Below, one piece after another: positions 25,479 through 35,464 of a stretch of 64,000 bases of DNA (its first letter is position 1; each line of letters begins with the position of its first letter). The notes beneath the pieces are model-generated. The model was not told the origin of the DNA. It saw only the letters and a list, made by a program, of their open reading frames with translations, and searched no databases. This stretch comes from DAOUJI01 sp965197415 (GTDB taxonomy: Bacteria; Chloroflexota; Dehalococcoidia; Lucifugimonadales; JAGWBF01), in NCBI GenBank assembly GCA_965197415.1, contig OZ240207.1, positions 2,046,001 through 2,110,000 on the forward strand, read 5' to 3'. The position numbers and the translations under genes are program-made.

Positions 25479-28400
25479 CTACGGGGCCTCGGGGATGTCG
25501 ATGTGGTACCAGCGGGACCGCTCGCTTGTTCCGTGCTCGTTGATGGCCTTGATGCGGTAGGTGTAGGTGAGGCCGCCCGACACCGTGTCGTCGGTGTAGG
25601 TGGTCGCGGCGCTGCCCGTGTCCGCGACCAATACACTGAAGTCGCCCCCGGTATTGTTCTCGCGGACGCGCCGCAGTATCACGTAGCCGGTGATGGAGTC
25701 GTCGCCGGGGTCGTCCCAGGTGAGGACCACCTGGCCGTGGGTTACCGTGGCTTCGAGGCCCGTGGGCTGGTCGGGTACGGGCGCTGCCGGAGTGTCGATG
25801 TGGAACCAGCGGGAGCGTTCACTCGTTCCGGCCCCATTGATGGCCTTGATACGGTAGGTATAGCGAGTCTCAGCCGACACTGTGTCGTCGGTGTAGCTGG
25901 TGGCCGCCGTCTTCGTGTCTGCCACCAGCACATCGAAGTGGCCCTCCGGGTCCACCCCGGGAATGCGCCGCAGGATGACGTAGCCGGTGATGGTGTCGTC
26001 GCCGGGGTCGTCCCAGGTGAGTGTCACGGAGTCGTGGGTCGCCGTGGCTTCGAGGCCCGTTGGCTTGGCCGGCGGCTCCGTGGGTTGCGCACCGGCCACA
26101 GCAGCCGTCGCCGCACTGGTCAGCGTCTCCTCGTTGTCGTCGTCGTCGGTGAAGCTCACCTGCACCTTGATGGCCTTGCCTTCTTCGCTGTCGGTCAGGG
26201 TGTAGGTCAAGCTGGTAGCCCCTGCGATGTCGGTATCGTCGGCAAGCCACTGGTAGCTGAAGGTGGCATTTGCAAGACCGTCAGCGTCGGCGATCCCAGA
26301 CGTGTTCGCCGTCAGCGTCTCGCCTACCTGGGCGGTGCCGCTGATGGTGGGCGTGCCCGTGGCGGGAGAATTGGACTGGGGCGCTGCCGCCACCGCGCCC
26401 GTCGCCGCGCTGGTAAGCGTCTCCCCGTTATCAGCGTCGTCGGTGAAGGACACCTGCACCTTGATGGCCTTGCTTTCTTCGCTATCGGTCAGGGTGTAGG
26501 TCAAGCCGGTAGCGCCTGCGATGTCTGTATCGTCGGCAAGCCACTGGTAGCTGAAGGTGGCATTTGCAAGACCGTCAGCATCGGCGATGCCCGACGTGTC
26601 CGCCGTCAGCGTCTCGCCCACCTGTGCCGTTCCGCTGATGGTGGGCGCTCCGGTGGCGGGAGAATTGGGCGTGGGCGCTGCCGACACCGCGACCGTTGCC
26701 GTGCTGGTCAGCGTCTCTTCATTGCCCTCGTCGTCGGTGAAGCTCACCTGTACCTTGACGGCCTTGCCCTCGTCGGCAGCCACCAGGGTGTAGGTGGCGT
26801 TGGTCGCTCCCGATATGTCGGCGTCGTCTGCAAGCCACTGGTACTCGTACTGGACGTTGCCAAGCCCGTCTGCGTCGACGACCCCAGATGTATTCGCCGT
26901 TAGCGTCTCGCCCACCTGGGCCGTGCCACTGATGGTGGGCGCGCCCGTCGCCGGGCTGTTGTCAGGCGTGTCCGCGTCTTCTGAGCATGGCTCGATCTCG
27001 TCGCCCTCCGCCACGTCGGGTACGGGCACACCCTTCCAGTCCGATGCGTTGGTCCCGTACAACTGCTCGATCTGCGACCACTCCGATGCCCCGTCGCAGC
27101 TCGCCGCACCAACCCGCAGCCACGAGAGCCCATGCAGGTTGCTCACCACCGCGCTTGATCCGTGGAACGCGATGTCCACTCCCTCGGCGGGCAGGTCCAG
27201 CCACTCTCCGCCTTCGAGGTGGTAGTACTGGACCACGTACCAGCCGGCGTCCTCTATGTCCTGCCAGTCCAACTGCACCATGCCGTGATGCAGGATTTCC
27301 GTGTCCGACAGCACCGGAGTGCCCAGGACCACGGGGCATGGCTCGATCTCGTCGCCCTCCTCCACGTCGGGTACGGGCACTCCCTCCCAGTCCGATGCGT
27401 TGGTCCCGTACAACTCCTCGATTTGCGACCACTCCGATGCCCCGTCGCAGCTCGCCGCACCAACCCGCAGCCACGAGAGCCCATGCAGGTTGCTCACCAC
27501 CGCGCTGGAACCGTGGAACGCGATGTCCACTCCCTCGGCGGGCAGGTCCAGCCACTCCTCGTCTTCGACGTGGTAATACTGGACCACGTACCAACCGGCG
27601 TCCTCTATGTCCTGCCAGTCCAGCTTCACTATGCCGTGGTGCAGGGTCTCCGTGTCCGACAGCACCGGCGTGCCCAGGTCCACCGCCGAGCCGGAGGTGG
27701 GAGTGGAGCTCACCTCCTCGGAGGACGGTCCATATGGACCGTAGCTATTGCCGTCATCGTTCTCGGCCTTTACCCGGAAGAAGTACTTGACTCCATTGGC
27801 CAGGTTGGCCTGGGCGTTCGTCGTATAGGTCGTCTCTTGCGATGTGCCCCAATCGTTCCTGTCGTAGTCCTTGCCGTCGACCCTCCACTCGATGCGGTAT
27901 CTCGTCGCGGGCGGGTTGCCGTTGTCGTCGGGCGGGTCCCAGGACAGGGTGACCTCCCGGTTTCCTGGGGTGGCGGTGAGGTTGCGGGGCGCTCCCGGCA
28001 GGGCGTCGCCCAACACCGGCTCCTCCTCCGGCCCGGCCCTCACCCAGTCCGATTCCTCGCCCGGGCCGGACTCGTTGTGGGCGCTGACCTGGTACTCGTA
28101 CTCGACGCCCTGTTCCGCGCTTTCATCGACATAGCTCGTTTCGGTGTTGCCGGTGTCCTCCACCAGGGTGTGGTGGTCCCTGGGCTGCCCATGGGAACGC
28201 TGGGGACCGCTGCCCTGCCCGCCGGCGCGGCGACGCTCTATGCGGTAGCCGGTGACCGCGGCGCCGTCCGGGGACTGCCAGGTCAGCCTGACCCCGCCCT
28301 TCTCCTCGACCGCACGCAGGTTTTTGAGCCCCTTCCCGCCGTTCGTGCCGTCCCCCTCGTCCCCCTCGTCCCCGTGGTCCCCGTGGTCATCCTCCGTGAT

Positions 28401-31400
28401 GTCTTTGACCCACAGCTTGTAGGTGCCCCACTCGAACGACTCGCCGCTCGCCGCGATGTAATAGCTGCGATTGCTAGAGGCGGTAAACGTCACCCGGAAC
28501 AGGTAGTGGGAGTCTGATTCGTCGCTGTACCACGTGTTGACAATGAAACTCCCTTTCGAATCGTAGATCGCGTTGATCTGCGGGAGGCGCAGGGTGAGAC
28601 CGTTCGCGGTAGTGTGGCCCCACATGTCGATCCGGTAGGTCTTGTCCGCCTCCAGCTCCACCTCGAACCAGTCGGTGTCGAAGTCCCAACCGTCTACCTC
28701 GTTGGGGCCGTCCCCTTCCGAGAATTCCGGGGCGAAGATGTCTCCCCTGACCGCGGCCCCGCCCACCTCGACCTCTCCGGTGGTGGTGGTGTCGGCGGGC
28801 AGGTCGTCTTCCTCGGCCGGCGTGCCGCTGCCCGAGTCCGACCAGGCGCCCGTGCCCTCGGCGTTCTTGGCCCGCACCTGCACCTGGTAGGGGGTGTCCT
28901 CCGTCAGCCCCGTCAGCGTCGTAGCTTTCGCCGTGCCGCTGTGGCTCGCGTCACTCCAACTCCCGCTCGTGCCCGCCCGGTACCGCACGTCGTAGTCGGT
29001 GATCGCCGGACCCGCGTTGGACGGCGCCGACCAGTTCACCCTCAGACTCGTCGCCGACGCCGCCGACACCCTCGGCTTGGCCGGCTTGCCCGGCGCCTCG
29101 CCGCTCATGTCGGTCACCGTCACCGTGATGGTCTGCGTCGCGGTCTTCTCCCGCGTCCCCGTGCCGCTGGTCGCCTGCACCACGACCACGTAGTCGTTGT
29201 CGTTGTCCGAATCCTTCGGGTCCTCGAAGTTCGGCGCCGACTTGAACGTCAGCTCGCCGTCCGACGCCCCGATCGAGAACAGGTTCTGGTCCGTCCCGCC
29301 GGTAATCTCGTAGCCCGTGACGCTGTCGTCCGCATCGCTGTCCGTTGCCGTCACCGTTACCACCGCCGTCGTGTTCTCGGCCACGTTGCGCGCCGACGAG
29401 GAACTGAACGACGGCGACGCGTTGGCGGCGTCGGCCGCCGCGTCCGTCGTGCCGCTGCCCGAGTCCGACCACGCGCCCGTGCCCTCGGCGTTGGTCGCCC
29501 GCACCTGCACGTCGTAGGAGGTGTTCTCCGATAGGCTCTCGATCACCGCCGCGATGGACGGGACGTTCTTCTCCGTCCACGAGCCTTCCGGCGAGGATGT
29601 CCGGTGCCGCACGTCGTAGCCCGTAATGGGCGGACCCGCGTTGGACGGCGCCGACCAGTTCACCCTCAGGCTGGTCGCCGACCCCGCCGACACCGTCGGC
29701 GTCCCCGGCTTGCCCGGCGCCTCCGTGTCCACGTCGGTCACCGTCACCGTGATCGTCTGCGTCGCGGTCATCACCCGCGTCCCCGCGCCGCTGGTCGCCG
29801 TCACGTCCACCACGTAGGTGTTGTTCGTGCCGGAATCGTCCGCGTCCTCGTAGTTGGGGGCCGCGTCGAAGGTCAGCGCCCCCGAGGTCGCCCCTATGGA
29901 GAAGAACGTCTGGTCCGCCCCGCCCGTGATCGCGTAGCCCGTGACGCTGTCGTCCGCATCGGAGTCCGCCGCCAGCACCGTGCCCACCACCGTCTGGTTC
30001 TCCGCCACGTCGAACGTCGGCGACGAGGTGAACGACGGCGCGGTGTTGCCCGTCGTCCGCGAGCCGTCCACCTTGTGGTCCGAGTGGTTCCCCCGGCCCT
30101 GCCAGTAGAGCGGGACGTCGGTGCTGGTATCCTTGAACTCGATCTCATCGTTCGAATCGAGCCGGACCGGGCCGTCCGGGTCGTCGTAGTCCTGTTCGTC
30201 CCGCAGGTAGATGCCGTTGTTGTCCTCGTCGGTCGACACCACGGTGTAGCCGAACACCAGCGCCTTGGCGCCGGTGCCCGACACGTACGCCGCGTCGACC
30301 TCCCGCGTGTCGCCCGAGTTGCCGAGCACGAACTTGAGAACCGGGTCCCCGTCCACGTCCACCGCGACGTTGAAGGTCACCGTGAACTGGATCGTCTCGC
30401 CCGCCCCGTAGGTGTCGCTCTCCAGCTGCGGCGTCGAGGTCACCTCCACCGAGATGATCGACCGCGAGCCGTCCACCTTGTGGCCCGACTCCGTGCCGAG
30501 CTCGGTATGGTCGAGGTTCGCCGCCGCGCCGGTGGCCACGCTCGTGATCGTGCCGTTCTGGGCCTCCCCGTTGCGGTTGCCGACCAGGGTCCGGGTCTCG
30601 TCCCCGATCCAGATGCCGTTGGTGTCCTCGTCGCTCGACACCACGGTGTAGCCGAACACCAGCGTCGCCGTGCCCGAGCCGCTCAGCAGCGGCGCGCGCC
30701 TGGCGCCGCCCACGCTCAGCACGAAGTCCGTGTTGGACGTGGCGTCGACCGCCTCGCTGAAGGTCACCGAGACCTCGATCGTCTCGCCCGCCCCGTAGGT
30801 GTCGGTCTCCAGCACCGGCATCGAGGTAACCGCCACGTTGGTGACCGTCGGCCTCAGGAACTCGCGCAGGCGCAGCGTGACCGTGGTTTCCGACGACCAG
30901 TCCAGGTCCGTCCGCGCGGGCCATCGGTAGGAGCCGGGGATCACCTCCGTGCTGTCGCTCCACACGAACGGGTCGCTCTCGCCGTCGACATGCAGCGCCA
31001 GGCTCTCCTCTTCGGTGTTCGTCAGAGTGTTGGACGTCACGAAAAACAGTTGTTCGCTGATGGCGGTCCTCGCCCCGACCACAATCGCCGTAATCGTGTA
31101 GTTGTTGGTGGTCCCGGTCTCGAACATGAGCGAGAACGTCTTGTCCGACAGGTCGCCCTTCGTTCCCTGGAATCCGTGACTTTGAGTCTCTCCTTGGGCA
31201 TTGGTGATGTCCCCCACGTCCACCACGCCGCACCAGATGTCGCCTTCGTTCAGTGTGCACGCCGGCGTCCGTCGCCGCCCACCGACAGCGTGTAGGTGCC
31301 GGTACCACTGTTCGCACTCCTCGCTACCAGGTAGTAGGTGCCGGCCGCGGTCGGCGTGAAGGTTGTCCGGCTGTCGAGGATGTCGTCCTCCCCACCGATG

Positions 31401-32134
31401 TCGTCATTCGCTGTGTCGATGATCTCGTTATCGGATGAGTCTCGGATACTCTCCAGGAAAGGGTCTTCCAGGGTGCCTCCGCCGCCATCTACGCCCTTCA
31501 GGTCGATCTGGTAGGTCTTGTCCGCCTCCAGCACGACCTTGAACCAGTCGTTGTCGACGTTGGACTCGATGTTGCCCATGACCGAGCCGGCCACGTCCAC
31601 CTCGCAAGTGGTGGTGGTGGCGGCGGCACAGTCGCCATCCGAGGGCTCGGAGACATTGGCCTTCTTGCCGGGACCGCCGGGCGCGCCCCCGCCGTGGCCC
31701 TCCCCGTCCGGGTCGTCGCCTTCGGCGGCCTCCGGCGCGGCCGGGACGTCGACGTGGGACCAGCGGGAGCGCTCGCTCACCCCATGCTCGTTGATCGCCT
31801 TGATGCGGTAGGTGTAGCGAGTCTCCGCCGACACCGTGTCGTCGGTGTAGGTGGTGGCGTCCGTTCCCGTGTTCGAGACCAGCTCACTGAAGTGGCCCTG
31901 GGGGTCGACCCCGGGAATGCGGCGCAGGACCACGTAGCCGGTGATGGTGTCGTCGCCGGGGTCGTCCCAGGTCAGGGTCACCGAGTCGTGGGTCGCCGTG
32001 GCTTCGAGGCCCCTGGGCTTGTCGGGGGCCGAGCCCTCCTGGGCCTGTACCGGGGAGAAGAGCATGGCCATCGCCAGAACCGCTATGGCTGCAATCAGGA
32101 CGGGAAATCGTCTTCTATCGGTGCGAGTCAACAT
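25479..32134 (-). pseudogene. Giant secreted FN3/cadherin-like surface protein, one frameshift
   Basis: The full gene encodes about 2,210 residues. A signal peptide (FPVLIAAIAVLAMAMLFSPVQA) starts at ATG 32132-32134. An FN3 domain follows (LEATATHDSVTLTWDDPGDDTITGYV), then a pre-peptidase C-type domain (DNDWFKVVLEADKTYQIDL). Near 31255 the frame shifts by one missing base: the sense passes from TYTLSVGGDG to TPACTLNEGDIWCGVVDVGD, a typical domain start. Then come TYGAGETI beta domains (about 31000-30150), cadherin-like repeats (FxVAENxT) alternating with FN3, a 120-residue unit (GTPVLSDTE...DEIEPC) duplicated almost exactly, three Ig-like units (PTISGTAQVGETLTA) and two FN3 domains. No anchor motif is seen at the C-terminus. 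It is probably an extracellular adhesin or matrix protein. The single indel may be a sequencing error. Confidence 0.78.
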
Positions 32135-32765
32135 CGTTCCTCCTTGTGCTGGTGCGGGTGTGCGGGACGCAGCCCGTCCGGTCCGCAGGCGTCAGCCGAT
32201 AGAGGAGCGGCGCGCAGCGGCTTAGGGCGTTGCATGGTTGAAGGCTGTTTCGGGTGAGTGCGGGCCGTGCGAAGCCCGCCGCAAGGCGTCCTTCGAGGAC
32301 TCCGGTTGCTTCGGGCGCGCGCTCAGAGGGAGCGGTGATGGGAGAGGGTCGGGCCTGCCGGCATGAGCCGGAGGGGACGAGGGTGCTAGAGCGGAGGGAA
32401 AATCGGGGGGGGGGGGGGGGGGGGGTGAACATCTGTGCTAGGCCGCGATGGAAGGCGACCTCAAGCGCGGTCGTCGCGTCGGCGGCAAGGGCCGCCGGTG
32501 CGTTTGCCGTCTCTATTCCATCTATCGGCCTGTCGAATGCCAAATGAAACTCTCCCACAAAATGGGCAGTCATGAAGGGCATTTTACCAAAACGTCTGTG
32601 AGGTATCTGTGAGAGTCAAGACTTTTGCAACCGAATCTGTTGTGAGTTTTTCCTGGGCCAGCTATAATTGGGGCTGGCCGGGCCTAACGCGTTCTCGCAT
32701 CCCGCATCCGGCGCGGCGGCGCCGGGCAACCTCAGAGTCATCGGCAGCCCGGTTCGAGGAGGGAA
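32135..32765. other. Intergenic region between divergent surface-protein and sensor-kinase genes
   Basis: About 630 bases separating two divergently transcribed genes, so both promoters must lie here. The only striking structure is a 21-base run of G at 32405-32425. A possible -10 element (TATAAT) with TTGTGA-like -35 lies at about 32640-32670 on the plus strand (CTATAATTGG), about 100 bases before the sensor start. No gene is supported. Confidence 0.45.
32405..32425. repeat. Homopolymer of 21 G
   Basis: An uninterrupted run of 21 G residues. It is about 270 bases from the surface-protein start and 340 bases from the sensor start. Such tracts change length by slipped-strand mispairing and can switch promoters. 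They are also a classic site of sequencing or assembly error. Confidence 0.9.
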
Positions 32766-35146
32766 ATGGAACAAGCAGACGATCAGGCGCGGGAGATAGC
32801 GGAGCTGCGGGACCGCCTCTCCAGGTTGAGCCAGGCCAGCCTGCGCATCAACGAGAGCCTGGACTTCGACACGGTGCTCCAGGGGGTGCTGGACTCCGCC
32901 TGCTCGCTGACCGGGGCGCGCTACGGCGTCATCACCCTGCTGGATGGGTCGGGGAAGGTACAGGACTTCCTCTATTCCGGGCTGACTCCCGAGGAGAGCC
33001 GACGGTTCGCCGAATTTCCCGACGGGATGCTGTTCTTCGAGTACCTGAGCAGCATCAGTGAACCGCTGCGGCTGCGGGACTTCCACAGCTACGTCAGGGA
33101 GTTGGGCCTGCCCGAGTTCCAACCGCCGATGGCGGTGAGCTCCCCGCTTCCCTTCCTGGCCGCGCCCATCCGCCACCTGGGGGAGAGCGTCGGTGCCTTC
33201 TACGTGGGCGAGAAGGAGCTGGAGTTCACCCCCGAAGACGAGGAGACCCTGGTGATGTTCGCCTCCCAGGCGGCGCTGGTCATCGCCAACGCTCGCAGGC
33301 ACCGGGAGGAGCAGCGGACGAGGGCCGACCTTGAGACCCTGGTGAACACCACCCCCGTGGGCGTCATGGTGTTCGACGCCGGCACTGGCGAAGTCCGCTC
33401 CATCAACCGGGAGGCGAGGCGGATCGTCAGCGACCTGTGCGCGCCCGGCGGATCGGCGGAGCAGCTGCTGGAGGTGCTGACCTTCCGGCGGGCCGACGGC
33501 CGGGAAATCTCCCTGGTGGAGTTCCCCCTGGCCCAGGGGCTGCGCACGGGGGAGACGGTGCGGGCCGAGGAGATCGTCCTCCAGTCCCCCGACGGGCAGA
33601 GCGTCACCACCCTGGTCAACGCCACGCCCATCTTCTCCGAGGAGGGGGAGGAGGGCGAGGTCGAGTCGGTGGTCGTGACCATGCAGGACATGACGCCGAT
33701 GGAGGAGCTGGAGCGGCTGCGTGCCGAGTTCCTGGGCATGGTGAGCCACGAGTTGCGGACGCCGCTGGCCGCCATCAAGGGCTCCGCCGCCACGCTGACC
33801 GAGGCGGCGTCCGACCTGGACCCCGCCGAGATGCTCCAGTTCTTCCGCATCATCGGCGAGCAGTCCGACCACATGCGCGACCTGATCGGCGACCTGCTCG
33901 ACGTGGCCCGCATCGAGACGGGCGAGCTGCCGGTCGCCCCCGCGCCGGCGGAGGTGGCGAGCCTGGTGGACGAGGCCAGGAGCAGGTTCCAGAGCGGAGG
34001 GGGCAGGAACAACCTCCGCATCGACCTCTCGCCGGAGCTGCCGCTGGTCATGGCGGACGGGCGGCGCATCATCCAGGTCCTGAGTAACCTGCTCTCCAAC
34101 GCGGCCCGGCACTCCCACGAGGCGTCGACCATCGGGGTGGCCGCCGTGCGGGAGGGCTACCACGTGGCCGTCTCGGTCACGGACGAGGGCCGGGGGATAG
34201 CCGCCGAGCGGCTGCCGCACCTGTTCCGGAAGTTCTCCCGCTGGAGGGCGAGGACCGGGGACGGGACATCGCGGGGTCGGGCCTGGGCCTCGCCATCTGC
34301 AAGGGGATAGTGGAGGCCCACGGGGGCCGGATATGGGCCGAGAGCGACGGGCCGGGCCTGGGGGCGCGTTTCACCTTCACCATTCCGGTGGCTCAGGACG
34401 CCGCTATCGGGGCCGCCAATCTCCTGGTGCGCTCCCGGCGGGTGGAGAGGGAGCGGACGCGCATCCTCGCGGTGGACGACGACCCGCAGACGCTCAGGCA
34501 CGTCCGGGACGCGCTCACGAAGGCGGGCTACGTCCCTGTTGTGACCGGAGACCCGGAGGAGGCGCTCAGCCTGGTGGAGGCGAACGACCCCCACCTGGTG
34601 CTGCTGGACCTGATGCTGCCGGGAACCGACGGCATCGAGCTGATGCGGGGCATCCTCGACATGGCGGACGTGCCGGTCATCTTCCTGTCAGCCTACGGCC
34701 AGGAAGAGACCATCGCCAGGGCCTTCGAGAAGGGAGCCGACGACTACGTGGTCAAGCCCTTTTCGCCGACTGAGCTTGTGGCGAGGATCAAGGCGGCCCT
34801 GCGCAAGCGGGAAGACCCCGAATGGGCCGAGCCGTCGGAACCTTACGTGCTGGAGGAGCTGACCATCGACTACGCCGAGCGCCGCGTGACGCTGGCCGGG
34901 CGTCCCGTGCAGTTGACCGCCATCGAGTACGGACTGCTCTTCGAGCTATCGGCCAACGCCGGTCGCGTGTTGACCTACGACCGGCTGCTGCAACGGGTCT
35001 GGGGCCTGCGGAGGTCGGGCGACTCGCGGCGGGTGCGCACCGCCGCCAAGCAGCTCCGCCGAAAGCTGGGCGACGACGCCAACAACCCCACCTACATCCT
35101 CAACGAGCCCCGCGTCGGCTACCGGATGGCGAAGGGGGAGATATGA
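32766..35146 (+). pseudogene. Hybrid sensor kinase-response regulator (GAF-PAS-HisKA-HATPase-REC-winged helix), one frameshift
   Basis: ATG 32766 follows GAGGAGGGAA. The joined product is about 790 residues: a GAF domain (about 25-178), a PAS domain (about 186-310), HisKA with FLGMVSHELRTPLAAIKG (His328), and HATPase with NLLSNAARHS and VTDEGRGIAAERLPHLFRKF. At about 34241 one base is missing: the frame moves to LEGEDRGRDIAGSGLGLAICKGIVEAHGG, the expected G2 box. It continues into a receiver domain (ILAVDDDP, LLDLMLPG with the phospho-acceptor Asp, VIFLSAYG, DDYVVKPFSP) and an OmpR/PhoB winged helix (LTAIEYGLLFELSANAGRVLTYDRLLQRVWG). No transmembrane helix is present, so sensing is cytoplasmic. 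Sensor and DNA-binding output in one chain is rare. Without the indel the ATPase would be intact; an error is likely. The target may be the divergent surface-protein gene. Confidence 0.78.
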
Positions 35147-35152
35147 GAGGGC

Positions 35153-35172
35153 TGCTGTAGTATACTACAGCA
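35153..35172. promoter_or_regulatory. Perfect 20-bp palindrome, likely operator
   Basis: TGCTGTAGTATACTACAGCA is a perfect palindrome. It lies 7 bases after the stop of the sensor/regulator gene and 28 bases before the start of the small HTH gene that precedes the restriction-modification pair. Position and symmetry suggest the operator of that HTH protein, as with controller boxes in restriction-modification loci. Confidence 0.6.
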
Positions 35173-35199
35173 TGGTGCTTAGCTGACTAGGATCGAGCC

Positions 35200-35400
35200 A
35201 TGAACATGCCCGACGAATACACCGTGCCGCAAGCGGCGTCCTACCTTAATGTGAGTGAGGAGACGGTCCGCAGAAACATCAGGTCAAAGCGCCTGAAGGC
35301 TCTACGGAGGGGTACGCAATGGTTCATCCCACGCGATGTGCTTGCGGTTTTCGCCAACAGCTACGATCCCAAGACCGGCCAGATACGACAGCTACTCTAG
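35200..35400 (+). CDS. Small MerR/excisionase-type helix-turn-helix protein
   Basis: A 66-residue protein. DEYTVPQAASYLNVSEETVRRNIRSKRLKALRRGTQWFIPRDVLAVFA is a textbook HTH_17/excisionase fold: helix-turn-helix (VPQAASYLNVSEETVRRNI), then the wing RLKALRRGTQWFIPRD. It stands 64 bases before the methyltransferase gene and directly behind a 20-bp palindrome. Inference: it may regulate the restriction-modification genes as a controller protein does, or be the excisionase of an element now lost. No integrase is adjacent, which favours the first. Confidence 0.72.
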   Translation: MNMPDEYTVPQAASYLNVSEETVRRNIRSKRLKALRRGTQWFIPRDVLAVFANSYDPKTGQIRQLL

Positions 35401-35464
35401 ATGCTTGAAATAGATGTGCCTGACAGCAATCGCTGGCGACCCTACTTGGATGGATGACAGATAG

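Noticed and set aside
26987..31295. Plus-strand long open frames opposite the FN3 gene
   Set aside because: They are antisense shadows of a GC-rich repeat gene, Arg/Pro/His-rich and without motifs.
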